NCBI GenBank assembly: GCA_035582835.1
Contig: JAYKAV010002574.1
Location: forward strand, 352,766-416,765
Reading direction: 5' to 3'
Length of the DNA: 64,000 bases
Source of the DNA: Phoebastria nigripes
Lineage: Eukaryota; Chordata; Aves; Procellariiformes; Diomedeidae
Numbering within the stretch: position 1 is the first letter of the stretch; every line of letters begins with the position of its first letter. The position numbers were made by a program, and so were the translations under genes. Positions 38,301 through 50,478 of this stretch are shown one piece after another. The notes beneath the pieces were generated by a model. It saw only the letters and a list, made by a program, of their open reading frames with translations. It made no database searches and was not told the DNA's origin.

Positions 38301-39377
38301 CAAATGGAGTTGGCTGTTGCTTTGTGATGTGTGCTGTAAACTGTCATTTTAATTCTACATCACAAAGGACTTGACTGATAGTACTTCCTAAAATAATCAG
38401 TTGTGGTTTTTAAGTACTTTAAATTGAAGGGAGCACCCAAGAGAAAGTTCTCCTTGAGACAAAGGAGAGAACCCTAGTATATAAGGTGTTAAACAAGAAA
38501 TACCAAGGCCTCAGTTAACAGGTGCAGTTGCAAAGTATGAAAATCATCCAAACTGTTCTTCATTTAGATGTCTGGTCAGCTGTTAAAGGTACAAATTATA
38601 TTTTTTATTTTATTTTAGCACTTTTCTTTAAAAAACAAAAGCAAAATTTCCAAACTATTTCTTACTCTGTCAGAAATGTAGATATTTTGGTTAAGTGTGC
38701 AGGACCCGAGAGATGAAACTGAGAAGCCTTGTTTTGAAAACTAAGTTGAATGAAACAGTAAAGGAAAATAAATAGTAATAGAAATAAGATTCTTACTGTA
38801 ATATTTCTTAAAAACTTGAGGGAAGGAAAAACTATTTCTGACTGTCATTTACAAAACAAATAGTTACTTGCTTTCTAGCACTATATAGAATATACTGCCT
38901 TGGAGAAGCCTTCCTGCGTATCACCTATAACGTTTCTGTAGCTTGCTGTGAAATTATGTGTATATGTTCTTGATGAGAACAATTTTCATAGAATAGAAAT
39001 GACAGTAAAAAGTTGTAGAAGTCTGTATATAAAAAACAGACATTAAAAACAGAAGTTTCTGACAAGCAGAAGGAAGTCAGACTTGCCATTAAAGCATGCA
39101 TCCTTCTCAGAAAAACACAGCTTACCTACAGGTAGACTTCAGGCAAGTAACACGTTCTTAAAGCTGAAAAGCTACATTTTTTCCACCCAGTTCTCAGTCT
39201 GCTTTTGATCTTCTAATCTGCTGTATAAAAATGAGAAGTATTGTGTTGTCGTTCACAAGAATTTCTTTGCTAATTTTTTTGATCAGGGTAGCTCGTGCAT
39301 GAAGCTCTGGGAAGTCTTGCAAATGTTACAGAAGTGCGTCTCACCCATCGTTGATCAGATTTTTCTTTCTCTTCCAG
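35325..39377. other. Non-coding DNA upstream of the first TENM3 coding exon
   Basis: About 4 kb, very AT-rich, with no recognisable gene. It includes a G-rich patch (36720-36736), an 11-bp stem inverted repeat at 38320-38367 and many homeodomain-like TAAT words. It probably is the end of the intron that precedes the first coding exon. Confidence 0.6.
38320..38367. repeat. Inverted repeat with 11-bp stem and 26-nt loop
   Basis: CTTTGTGATGT (38320-38330) is the exact reverse complement of ACATCACAAAG (38357-38367). The stem is too short for a standard microRNA precursor unless mismatched pairing extends it. It lies about 1.1 kb upstream of the TENM3 start exon. Confidence 0.65.
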
Positions 39378-39522
39378 ACAGTTAGGAAGCAATCACAGCA
39401 ATTAGAGAACATTGTAACACATCAGCGGTTGTCTTTCTAATCTTGTTATAGGTGAATGTAAGCTGAATGTAGAGAAGACTTCCAAATAAGCTGGACTGAT
39501 GTGCACAGAGAAGGAATGAAGT
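39378..39522 (+). promoter_or_regulatory. TENM3: TENM3 5' UTR segment with upstream start codons
   Basis: The best acceptor is the AG at 39376-39377, behind a good pyrimidine tract (TTTTCTTTCTCTTCCAG); a second candidate is the AG at 39450-39451. The leader before the main ATG holds ATG immediately followed by TAA (39456-39461) and by TAG (39467-39472). It also holds a 6-codon ORF (39499-39519, in the main frame and ending TGA three bases before the main start) and an 8-codon ORF starting at 39516 that overlaps the main start and ends TAG at 39540-39542. All of these follow either candidate acceptor. Such elements normally lower initiation at the main ATG. That effect is inferred here; the sequence shows only the codons. 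Confidence 0.7.
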
Positions 39523-39754
39523 ATGGATGTGAAGGAACGTAGGCCTTATTGCTCCCTGACAAAGAGCAGACGGGACAAGGAACGGCGCTATACAAATTCT
39601 TCAGCAGAAAATGAGGAGTGCAGAGTGCCTACACAGAAGTCTTACAGCTCCAGTGAAACCCTGAAAGCTTTTGATCATGATTCCTCTAGGTTGCTGTATG
39701 GAAACCGGGTAAAAGACTTAGTCCACAGAGAAGCAGATGAGTATACCAGACAAG
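39523..39754 (+). CDS. TENM3: Teneurin-3, first coding exon (residues 1-77 plus one base)
   Basis: This exon encodes the start of the intracellular domain of teneurin-3. Teneurin-3 is a very large type II transmembrane adhesion protein that guides neuronal wiring through homophilic binding and binding to latrophilins. The protein begins [17 protein letters not shown]. The cysteine after PY, the phrase [20 protein letters not shown] and the segment [15 protein letters not shown] identify TENM3 rather than TENM1, TENM2 or TENM4, judged from memory of the family. The start is well fixed: an in-frame TGA lies at 39517-39519, and the context has A at -3 and G at +4. The donor is CAAG|GTAGGC at 39754/39755, leaving one base for the next codon. 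Basic and Ser/Tyr-rich stretches fit a cytoplasmic tail with signalling and possible nuclear roles. If the donor is ignored, the frame runs only 10 more codons to TAA at 39784-39786. No break is seen. Confidence 0.97.
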
Positions 39755-40429
39755 GTAGGCGAGATGTTTTAATTCAGAGTGTATAATTCATTAGTACCAA
39801 GTAACAAGGCATTCTTGCTGCGGGAAGAATATGTTATTATACCAGTTCCATCAGTTTTAGTAATACTCCACACACATAGTACAATTCATTTGTATCTCCC
39901 TAAATGTTTTACAAAGACGGGAAAGCATTGCGTACCATCTTTGAAATAAGTAATATATGATGCACAGGAAAGTTAAGTAAACTGGCCATGTTGGGCAATG
40001 GGTCAGTGACAACACTGCAGACTCAGGTGTGAAGTATTCAGGCCTTACAGTTTAAAAACTAGACCACCAACATAAATTCAACTCATTAACAGATTGCCTA
40101 AAAGTTTGTCACTCCAATATACCTAAAATGTAAATAGATTCAAAATTAATAAAAATAAACAAATACAACTGTTCCAAGAAGGCCAAGCCCTATGAACAGG
40201 TTTGGGGAAATATAGTACTTGAAGATGAGCATACGAATAATGCATTAGCTCAGTGCCTTTATCTTTTAGCTCACAAGGGCAGTAACAGAGCACTGTACAG
40301 TGAGTAAGGTAAATTAGTTCACAATTAATGCATTTGGGTTTGTTGGGGGATTTTTTTAGTGGATATCAATGATATCTAACTGGATGCTAACAGGTTGCTA
40401 GAGCTCACTGTTGAATTTCTGAGTCCAGG

Positions 40430-40582
40430 ACTGGAGAGATATGATAGATCTAAATATCCATGGAGATGCTCAAAACATGACTGGATATGGTCCTGGGTAA
40501 CTTGCTGTAGCTGACTGTACTTCAGCAGAGGGTTTGAACTAGATGATCTCAAGAGGTCCCTTTGGACCTCAGTGATTCTGGG
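40430..40582 (+). mobile_element. Old CR1 LINE 3' fragment
   Basis: About 150 bp resembling a diverged CR1 3' end. It includes the typical run from GAGATGCTCAAAACATGACTGGA through CTAGATGATCTCAAGAGGTCCC to a terminal GATTCTG. Divergence is visibly higher than in the copies at 18.3, 29.1 and 62.98 kb, so it is older and of another subfamily. A minus-strand 79-codon open frame across it is incidental. Confidence 0.85.
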
Positions 40583-40696
40583 AGATTGCACTTGGCTCCA
40601 ATTAGGGTTAAGCATTTATGCATCACTTTTGGATTCAAAACTGTAGTCTCTGGAATTGGCATTTCTACATTTCCACAACTAAACTACTTAATATAA

Positions 40697-40707
40697 GGGG
40701 GGGGGGG
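40697..40707. repeat. Poly(G) tract, 11 bases
   Basis: Eleven consecutive G on the TENM3 sense strand. Confidence 0.85.
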
Positions 40708-43700
40708 AAGTTATGAAATGTGTGGAGTACTGCAGCCCAGCTATCTAAAAGGATGAAGCTAGGCCAAGAGCTGTGTGAACCTATGCCTCAGTCTCCTGTA
40801 TAAAGCTATCTTCTCTTTTATGAGGAAACAAGAATAGAGTTAGGGGTAGAAAAAGAAAGCTTCCTCCACGTGAGAAAGTCCTTAGTTTTAATTTTGGAAA
40901 CGTTTAAAAATATTTTCCCCATTGGTGGTTTTTCTTTGTTCCAAGTAGAATAACTTTACATTAGAATTAGAGCTGAGCAGATGGTGTTGACTTTTTTGCC
41001 TACAAATGTTTGCAAGGGAAATAAAAATATTTCTCATAGGCTCATGTAGCTGAGGCTTGCTGCTACTGTAGTCTGTCTGCTTTCTGCTGTGTATTTTTGG
41101 TTTCTGTGATGTGTTGAAACTTCAGGTCATCAGTACTTTTTAGTTTTTAAGTCACTAGTCACCTTGATCTCATTACTTTAATGAGGTAAAATCAAGAGAA
41201 TTTTTCTAAGACCTGTACTGTAGACACTTTCTTCATACTAGTGACAGAATTATATCAAAATAGGCACCATTTATTTGATATACTATTGCTTGATAGAGTA
41301 CTCTTCTTCTTAAATAGCAATAACAAGATGGAAGAAGTTATGTAGTCTGGCATGTCACATATGATGGTGCACTGGGGCTTGGGGTTTTTTTCCTCTTCAT
41401 TTTCTTCAGAAAAGCACATAGTATTTAGCTAATACTTATTGCCCAATATGCAATAAATTACACGTCTGTAGGCCTAAAATGGCAGTCTAGGATGTGTAGT
41501 GTTGTCTTCACCTTTCAGTGGTCTTAGCACGGTCATCTGTGCCCGTTTGATTTTCCTCATTGTCCTTTCAATTCTTTTTGTATGGCTTATTGGCTTCCTC
41601 TAGTGCATGCTGGTTTAGTACCTTTGGGGACTACCTGCAGGTTTGATAGGGGCAGGTTATAAAGGGCTTGTTTTGCAGTCTTAGATAGTGTGTTCCTTTT
41701 GATTCATCTTTGACTGAGAGAATTTACTGCTTCTGGCATTGGAAGCATTTTGTGGAAGCGGTGTTCAAGGTCATTCCAAAGGTTTTTAAATAATATATAA
41801 AACATGCTTCCCTGTATTTGTTTTTTTCCCCTCTGTCTAGAAATAGAGTGCAGATATGTGGCTTTGACAGTCTAATTACATTCTAGCCTGCTAAATCAAC
41901 AGGAAATAAATCTATAAGCAAAAAAGGCAAGTTTTAATAAATAACTTTAATTGGAAATTAATTTTTAAAATTGATCATGACCAGTCATGACCAGTGTTTC
42001 TTTTTCTTTTTGCCCAGACTGTGTAAAATAACAATATCAAATTTCCAGTGTCCGCTGGAAAGCTACTGGACCAGTTACGTGAGTTTCTCGAATCTCTCAA
42101 ATGTGGCACAATTTAAAAATGTCAGTGTGTTTTTATGGCTGATATTTGGGGGTAAAGCCCTTCAAAGCTTTCTGCTAATGAATCGGAACTTTCCCACCTC
42201 TTCTTCCTTAGTGGTCTCAGTACATGTCTTTGTGCTTCCTGCTTCCCAAAATCCCATGGTAGAATTCAGAAAGGGATGCTGCCGTAGGAGATAGGTGTGC
42301 CCTATTCAGTGGTAGCTTTATCCCAGGAGATCTTTACTTGTGGAGAGGAAGTTCTGCAATTGTCAGTTCTAGTCACAGAATCTTTCTCCTTGTCTGTTGA
42401 ATTTCTGTTGCTTGAGATTAATTGCATAAATAGCAATAAGAGCCTAAAAATGCATATGTTTGTCATTGTAATTCTAAAAACAACATTTAAAACATACAAT
42501 AAAATATTTGAACATGAAATTATTATATAACTGGGATTATCTTGTAATTTTGAAACCCAGTTGACAAGACTGGAAGAGCGGGTATGTTTCTTTAGGAAAT
42601 TGTAACTTCATCTAGGCAACATGCTTTCAGTTAACATCAACCAGAGATAAAACCTACTGTGGTCTCCTTCCCTTCTTCTCAAGCCCCTTCATCTGTTGCA
42701 AGTCTGGTTTTGTTTTTAAACTCTTTAGATGAGGATTATTTAGCCTACTATTTTTAGAACTTCTAATTTAGTTAGTTATTTTCACTTTGTTGTTAATCCC
42801 CACGTAAGATTAAAAAAAATTGGTAAGCCTGTGAATAATTAAACTCAGCACATAGCCATGTAAACGAAGACCATGAGCTTTTTTCTTTAAAAGTATTTTT
42901 AAGCTAGATATTCAATTTTATATTGCATGTTTGAGAAGATACCTAATCTCATCCTTGACAACGGATGAAACACCATGAAGGTCTACTTACTTTCCAAGGT
43001 GTGATGATACGATTGTTCGCGTTTATATGTTAGGGAGGAAGAAGACACCTATTTTCTTATGCTTCGAAGTATCCAACTACAATGAGCAGCCTGATTTAAA
43101 TGTACAACTTCTCTAAGTGAATTCAGCGCCTAAATGCTTGTATTTTGGAATATGCCCAAGTATCTTGCCGAATTCAGGATTAAAGCTGACTGTATAAAGT
43201 TGAATTTCTCTCTTGTACAGAGAGAAATTCCTGCGTTTACAAAATTAAACTGCTGTGTGAAGTGATATAAGGTACATAGGAGACTGCTATGCAAAAATAT
43301 CTGAAAGTGTGACATGACTATGGAGTGGGAGGGAAAGTTTGTAGAAATACAGCAAGTAAGTAGTATTTTTAAAATTGCATTTGGAAAGAATAATTGGAAG
43401 TAATAATACAACAATATGAAAATAATTTGAAGGAGATCATGAATCAAACCTGGACTCACAAGAACTGAAAAATTTTTTATACAGGTCCATCGAGTTAGTA
43501 AGAAAACTACAGGCATGCAAAAACTGTATTTTATTTACCATCAGATACATGTTAAAGGGAAGAGAGGAATATGCAGTACCTCTTAAGGAGTCATTGTTCC
43601 ATTTCAAAGAATTTTATTGTTGCAGGACAGTATAGTGATCCTACAGAGTGATCCACGTATCACGTCAGTGAGTTTTTGCACAGGAATTGGGAGGCTGACC

Positions 43701-45045
43701 CATGAGCACAGGTGGCAGGATGCACTGCAGATTTCCACGTGTTCATATTTTCATACAGAATAATAACAGCACTGTTTGCGAACGGTGTGAAATGGAAAGC
43801 TGAGCAGCAGGACACCTTTTGCTAATAGAAGACCCGATGAGCTAGTGCAGGTTTTGTTAAATTTTTACTTTTTGAAAGCTTGAGTCAGCTATAGTTTAGC
43901 CTGCAGGTAAAGTTATTTGGTCTTTCTAGCTGGCAGTAAGAATGAGTTCACAGTGTTTATCAATCAGAACAATTCATTGTCAGCCAAGCCTCAACATCAA
44001 TTTATTTTCATGCTCCCCCTTTTAGTTTTGCAGGAGAAAATGGTGCATGTATGCATGGTTTTGTACCTTTACTGTTCTGGCATACTTACGTGCCTAAATT
44101 AGATTAAATGCCCTTATAACTCCTTGGAGCTGCAAAAAGAGAGGCTGAACTTACCAAACTTACCAAAAGAATTTCTTTCCTTCACACTATGCTAGATCAC
44201 TGATACAAGGTTGCTGAAAAGCAAAGCCGTGTACAGTACATTACACTGTGCGGATGTATTGTAGCTATTGTTCAGCTGACACCCTGTGACAATTAGATTT
44301 AGGTGCTAGAAAAATCTCACCATTCAGTGAAAGAGGGACCTGAAACAGTGATATATATGCTTTGACAATTTTATTTTATTATTTAAGATTTTAAACACTG
44401 TCAGGGATACGTTTTTAAGACTTCAGAAACCCGAAACATTAATTGCAACTTCTATCCTAATGTAATATGACTCCAAAGTCTATTGCTTTTAAATACTAGC
44501 TGCTCAAAATGAGTTATTTGGATAGCAAAATGATTAATGTTTTCAGTCACCATAAATGTCAACTGTAGGATTAAAGGATTTAAGTGGTCATGTTTTTAAA
44601 CCTAAAGCTCAAGTACTTTAAACTTACCTGTCTGAAGCAATGGAAGGATAGATAGGTGAGACCATTTTTGACCTTCCACTGCGTATGCCTTATTGATGAG
44701 TTGATTTTGACTATTGAGTAGGCAAGTGACTCTCAATAGAACTGAATCAACCAGTTTTGCAGATTATTTACAAGAAGGTATGAAGTGATATAGAAGGGAC
44801 TTTGTGATCTCCCGATGAGCAAATTAATCACCATTCAGTGACACTGCAAGCACTGTCTCTCAAAATCTAAGGCAGCTTTTAGAATTAGCGTTTTATGTTC
44901 TTGACTGCAGTGCAAGATGTGTCCTGATTGTCATCGTGACAGATACTTTTTTGTTATGCCAAAACACAGCCACCTGCAGTATTGGCCTGATTTGAGTGGG
45001 TAACTGCTGTAAGCGGCATACAGTGCCAGTATGTTCTGGATAATT

Positions 45046-45222
45046 TTGTGGCCTTGAGCTAAGCACATAACCTTCTGCCAGAGGTGGGTTTTTTTTCCCC
45101 CTCTGTAATACAGGAATAATAACACTTACCCATCTCACAGGCATGTTGGGAGGATTAGTTAATTTATGTTTGCAAAATGCTTTGAAGATGAAAAGCGCTG
45201 TAAGTGCTAAGTAATATTATCA
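45046..45222 (+). mobile_element. Ancient MIR/CORE-SINE-like relic
   Basis: The order of words follows the 3' two-thirds of an amniote MIR: GCCTTGAGCTAAGCACATAACC, then CTCTGTAATACAGGAATAATAACACTTACC, CATCTCACAGGCATGTTGGGAGGATTA, and finally AAAAGCGCTGTAAGTGCTAAGTAATATTAT. The tail with an AGCGCT...AAGT core and ATTATTAT end is typical of the amniote-wide MIR families retained in birds and reptiles. The 5' tRNA-like part is missing or too eroded to see. Family assignment is from memory and could be a related L2/CR1-L3-tailed SINE. Being so old, it might be partly under constraint. Confidence 0.72.
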
Positions 45223-48200
45223 TCTTTCATTGCTGTACTAGTTACTTCTTAAAGCAACAATAAGAAGTTAATTGGTTTTCAGGTTCCAGGTGATAAGGAT
45301 CTGTTGACTTTTAAAGTTATTCTATTAGCTACAGAGTGGTACTAAGAAAACATTTCACTTTCATTTGATTAGGAGTATATTTAGCTCATGCTCAGTGATA
45401 CGCACACTTGCTCTAAGGTATTCATCTAGTTGAAATTGGCCCCTTGTGGGTCATGGTCTGTAGATGAGCTACGGATCTGGAGACAAAGGGCAATTGTGAT
45501 TCTCCAGGGAAAAATCAACCTTGGTTGTTGGCAGTAGACTGCTTGATCAGGCATTTCTACACAGCCTTGGTCCACAGAGTAAAAGCCTTGTCTTTGACTA
45601 GTCCAGTTGCAAAATAAGAGAATTAAGTTCTTGATCATAATGATTAAGGATTTATAAGGTGAGCAAGGCGCCTTCACAAGGACTTTCAGCCTCATGGAAA
45701 GGAAGATACTGTAGAGGGTCTGTGATTGCTCTTCTATCTTTCCATAGCTCATATACTGAGGTGTATGTGCTACTCCTGTTCATAATAAAAACTAAACTGA
45801 GGACTGGGGAGATAAAGGGATCACATGCCTGGCTGTGAAAGATAACTTCAGCGTGTTAACATCTATGGAGAGAATAAAGCTAGAAAAGTGTGCAGTTAGA
45901 GATGGGGTGAGGGGAGGAATGAAAGAGGCTGAAGAGCCCCATCTGTCACGTCCGTTGATTCAGTGCTTAGGGCTGAGAGTCAGGGCTGTAGGCCAAGCTG
46001 TAAGTGATTGCTTATTCCATCACTGGCAAATAAATGCGGAAAGCGAAGCAGAGATGTAAAATAGGAATAATTCCTCAGAAAGTTCCATGATACTTTCTGA
46101 AATTAGTTTGTAAAACGTCACAACTTACTGGCTTGAGAGCCAGTGCTCAGCTTTACTGAGCTTATTAAAGCCGAAAGAGGAAATGGCAGAGCCACAGGAA
46201 CACGTTTGCCTCAAGTTTTGTGTTTCTACCTTTTTGCTTTGCAGTGCCATAAATATATCTGAGTCATAAATCCTTTCTTGTCTTCAGCATAATGGACATT
46301 TTACTAGAAAATCTAAATTAAGAGAATGCTACACTACATTTATTATGGGGGTTTAGAGAATGGAAACCCTTTTTGGGGCGGTGTGACAGAAGCGTGAGTG
46401 AGAGAGGGAGTAAAAGAGGTTTTCATTTCTGCAGAAGTCCTTGGGTCTGTATTCTCCATTGTTTCTTGCACTTACCTACAGTGATGGTCTGAGCGCCTCA
46501 TTCTGTCCATGCATTGCAGAGCTGATTGCCATGCATGTGGGATACTTGTTTATGAAATCCTACAAATAGAAATGTATGGGGCTACTCTGAATAGGTGTGT
46601 TGGGTTTTTTTTAATACCAGTTCAGAGCCTGTTGAACTAATCAAGTTTTCTACCATGCTGTGAGACATATCCCTCTGTGGGTCTATCCGCTCAGTTGTGG
46701 TGGCAGACGTGCCTTTCCCTCGTGAAAAGGCAGAAATAATGGTAGAGTTTTCTCTCCTCCACATCTGGAGGAACAGCAGTGAGCCTGTGAGCCTGAGCTC
46801 TTTCTGTTTTGCGTGCTTCTCTTCATGCTGCCTCCTTCGTCCTCACCTTCTTTCCCCATTTCAAGCCGTATGTCATGTCATTAGCATCGTACTGACCTTA
46901 ATGTGGCAGTTCATACCTGTCAGGTCTGTGGTTGTAGGCTCTCTGCAGACTGGATATCTATCATCTCTACATTGCTTACCCTTGGGTCATATTTTCTTCA
47001 TATCTATCAAATTTAGGCTTTATTTGTATTTTGTAATAAATGGATGCTGAGATGTTGATGATTTAGTCCCAGGATCCAAAGATTAAGATAGAGGCTTAAA
47101 ATGTCTATACTGTCATTCTGGTCATGATCAAGACTTTGTGTTCCTTGCTACTCATGGAGTTGTATTTCTTTTTTAAATCCACAGAATCCCGCACACCCCC
47201 CCCGCTTTTTTTTTTCCCTTGCAGCCCTTGATCTGGACAGCTGTGTTAGTTTCTCTTATTTAGTTTGTATATTATGTAATCATAGTCATAAAACCAGTTG
47301 TTTGTGTAAAATCCCCAAATTTGGAACCGTAATGTTTAAATTATTAATTCATTTACTGGAACATGATTGCTGATACTGTAGCTTGAAGCTTTGAATTGTG
47401 CAATTGTGAAATTATCTTCAGCTGACTTTAATCTTACTCTGTGGTAACTTCAGAAGGGCTTGATGAACAGACCTTTATCCTTATACTGGATTAAGAAGTG
47501 CTTCTTATGTTCTAGTCTGTGGATTAGTACTGAGGATCCCCTGCCACCTTCAAGCCTAACAGGGAATAAAATTACGAGTCTCCCATAGTGCACAGAAGAG
47601 TCTGCATGTTTGAACCGTAATTTGGAAAACCAGTGGCAGGAAGATACTGTGTTTCATTCGCATTGATTCTGCTCTATTTCTTAAAATAAAAACTTACCCA
47701 GGCTAGTATTTCAATCAGTGTCTCCTTGTGATTCTATAGTTTAATGCTAGTAAAAATACATGGCTGGTTTAAATATTAGGTTTGAAATACTTCATTTCCC
47801 ACAAAACGTAAGTGTGGGGTTTTTTTAGTAGAATTGACTCAGGTTTTGAGTCTTACATAAAGCTCTTCTGGTAAAAGAGTGGCACAGTAAGTGCAGCTCA
47901 GAACTCCCAGTATCTGGCACTAACTCCTTCAGAAGTCACTGAGACCATTGCTTAGCTCCTCATATGCTTTTGAAAGCCCATAAGGAATGGGAGAACTGTG
48001 TGGTTAATGTTTGCTCAGAATAGTGAGCACTTGAAAATTATATGCACAGTTGCTAAGTTTTAATATAATTTAATGCTGTTTGTTATTATGTAGTTTACCG
48101 GGTATATTGGAGAAGCAACTGTCTTTCATACGTATCTTACAGCTCTACTCTAAATCAGATAATGACAAGAAAAGGAGGTTAAGATGGAAAAGTGAATAGA

Positions 48201-49351
48201 GCGGAAAGGTCAAGAAAGAGTGATTAAGAGGTAACAAGGAAGAGGGTTGTGATGAGTGAAGAGAAAAACATAGGAATTAAAAACAGGAGGAAAATGTGAT
48301 ACAGTGGATTAGGATGGTTTAAATTTCACAGATAATTTTCACAAAACAGAAGAGAAAATCAGGCTGAAGTAATAACAACAAAATACTATGCCAAATCAGA
48401 AAGAAAAAATGTTAACATAGGCAAAGCTCATTACTTGTCAGTCTTCACTGCAATTTCTTGCATCCTGGCAAAGAGAACTCTGCAAGTACAGCTTTGAAAA
48501 CTCCTTTTTAGTAAATATATTGTGAAGTTTGTGTGACAGAATGGATGGTATCGCATCTATTACTTGTTCTCTCTTTTGTGTAATTGTATTCTACCCATCT
48601 AACATTCTGACTTCTGGAAGCAGCATTTGTACACTACTTATCAGAGTTTTATAGAGCATCCAAGGCCTATGTTTTGCTATTTTCTTCTTAAAAATCTTTG
48701 TCCTTTCATTTCCAGCGAATTTGTTATCCTACTGTACATTTACTTCCAATTCCATGTCCTTCCTCTCAAGACCTTTCCTTACAAAGGATCACCTTTGTAA
48801 GTGTGCCACACTGTATTTGCCCCAGTAAATGGAAAAAAATAATAATTTATTTACAAAGAAGTTACGTATTTTTCCTTAAGAAGCCAGCTAGAATTGACAC
48901 TTGAAAATAGATGATATTTAAGATCCCATAGGATTGCATGGAATTCCTGCTAAACCAGTCCAGCTCGGCTTTGATCATCTAGGAAGGTGACATCTACCCC
49001 ATGTTCTCAGTGGTCCTGTAGTGACTAGCTAGTGCCCTGAGAACAGAAGGGACAGTTTTGCTGCCTATTGTTATATACAGAGAAGCTCCTTTTTCCATCT
49101 TTGACTAGCACATAATTGAACTCTATATTTTTCAGAAATACAAATAACTTCCCCAATTTAGGCCAGGGAAATAAATGTGGCACAAGTGCAGCAGGTTTCC
49201 ATTTAATTCCAGCTGTTACCTTCTGACTTTCTAAAATAATACATAATTTCTGCATACATCAAACTTGCTTATGTGCAATATTTGATTAAACTAAAAAAAA
49301 TCATTTACATTTCTAGACTGTAACCTGTGTGATTCTGGCAGAGGAATATTT

Positions 49352-49374
49352 TCTCTCTCTCTCTCTCTCTCTCT
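49352..49374. repeat. (TC)n microsatellite
   Basis: About eleven uninterrupted TC units in the TENM3 intron; likely length-polymorphic. Confidence 0.95.
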
Positions 49375-50362
49375 TAAAAAATAGTTATATACCTATATTA
49401 ACATATATGTATTAAAGTTATGTTGGTATGCTTTTTTGTATGTATTTAACCAATCATACGTTCATCATTGCTTACACAGAAAGTGGTTGCAACATAACAG
49501 GTAGACATGTATGGTTACTGTTGGCAAATGCTGTGTTTTTAACGGTGTATTGCTGCACAAGCTCCTGAAAGTTATCTTAGAGTTATTACATTAATTTTGT
49601 TCTTGTCTGCACAAATGGAGGGTGTTAGCATTCCTTACACTACCTATAAATTGATATTCCTAGCCAAGAGAAATGCAGTATCTAATGTACAGTGGTAGTA
49701 AACAGCATTATTGTAAGTTTTTAAAACCTAACTTCATGGCACATCATCCCAAATAGTCCAAAACCCCCAAAGGTGTCTCCAGAACAAGTCTCCTTGAAAC
49801 GTTGTGTCTAATTTTTTTTCTATTTTACACTTTGTACTTTTTTTAAAGGAAAGGAAAAAAACCCACAAAGCATTATGCCTAGCGGTTTGTTCTGTATCTA
49901 CATTTTCTTCTCAGGAATTAGTTCATTACAATCGCCAAGTTGTTTTTAAGTCTTTATGAACTGTTGAGGCACTTATTGTCAGTGGGAGAAATTGCAAATG
50001 TGTGTATAGTGTAAGAAACTGAATCCCTCACGTTGAAGTCATTCTGAAAGGTTAATTAGAAACTCTAAGAACACAAGGAAGAGAACATCCTCTCTTCATA
50101 CTCTTTTTTCCACTGAGCTCCTACAACCTCCTTTTCAAGTTTTATTTTTATTTCGTAGTATTGTTCATTATCAGGTAAAAGCCCTCAACTATTCTGCTGC
50201 CCACTAGGTCTGTGTCCCAGCCATGTTCAGCTTTCCTTGGATCCTGGAAGACTCGTGTTTTCATTGTTTAGGAATCTTAAGATGATGTAAAATTTTTGTA
50301 TCACGTATGTATGATCCTTTGGGATAGAATTTCTTACGCAAATACGTATTTTTCCATGTCAA

Positions 50363-50478
50363 CTTTTTGGTTTGGGTTTTGTGGTTTGGTGTGGTGTGTG
50401 GGGTTTTTTTGTTGGTTTTGTTTGTTTGTTTGTTTTTGGGTTTTTTCGTTTTTTGGGGTTTTGTTTGTTTGTTTTTTC
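50363..50478. repeat. G/T-only low-complexity tract
   Basis: About 115 bp on the sense strand of TENM3 made of GTTT, GGTTT and TTTGGG words, ending TTTTTTCCC. Composition and word order resemble the tract at 19326-19460. The encoded Phe/Gly/Val/Trp/Cys-rich frame is an artefact of the repeat. Confidence 0.85.
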
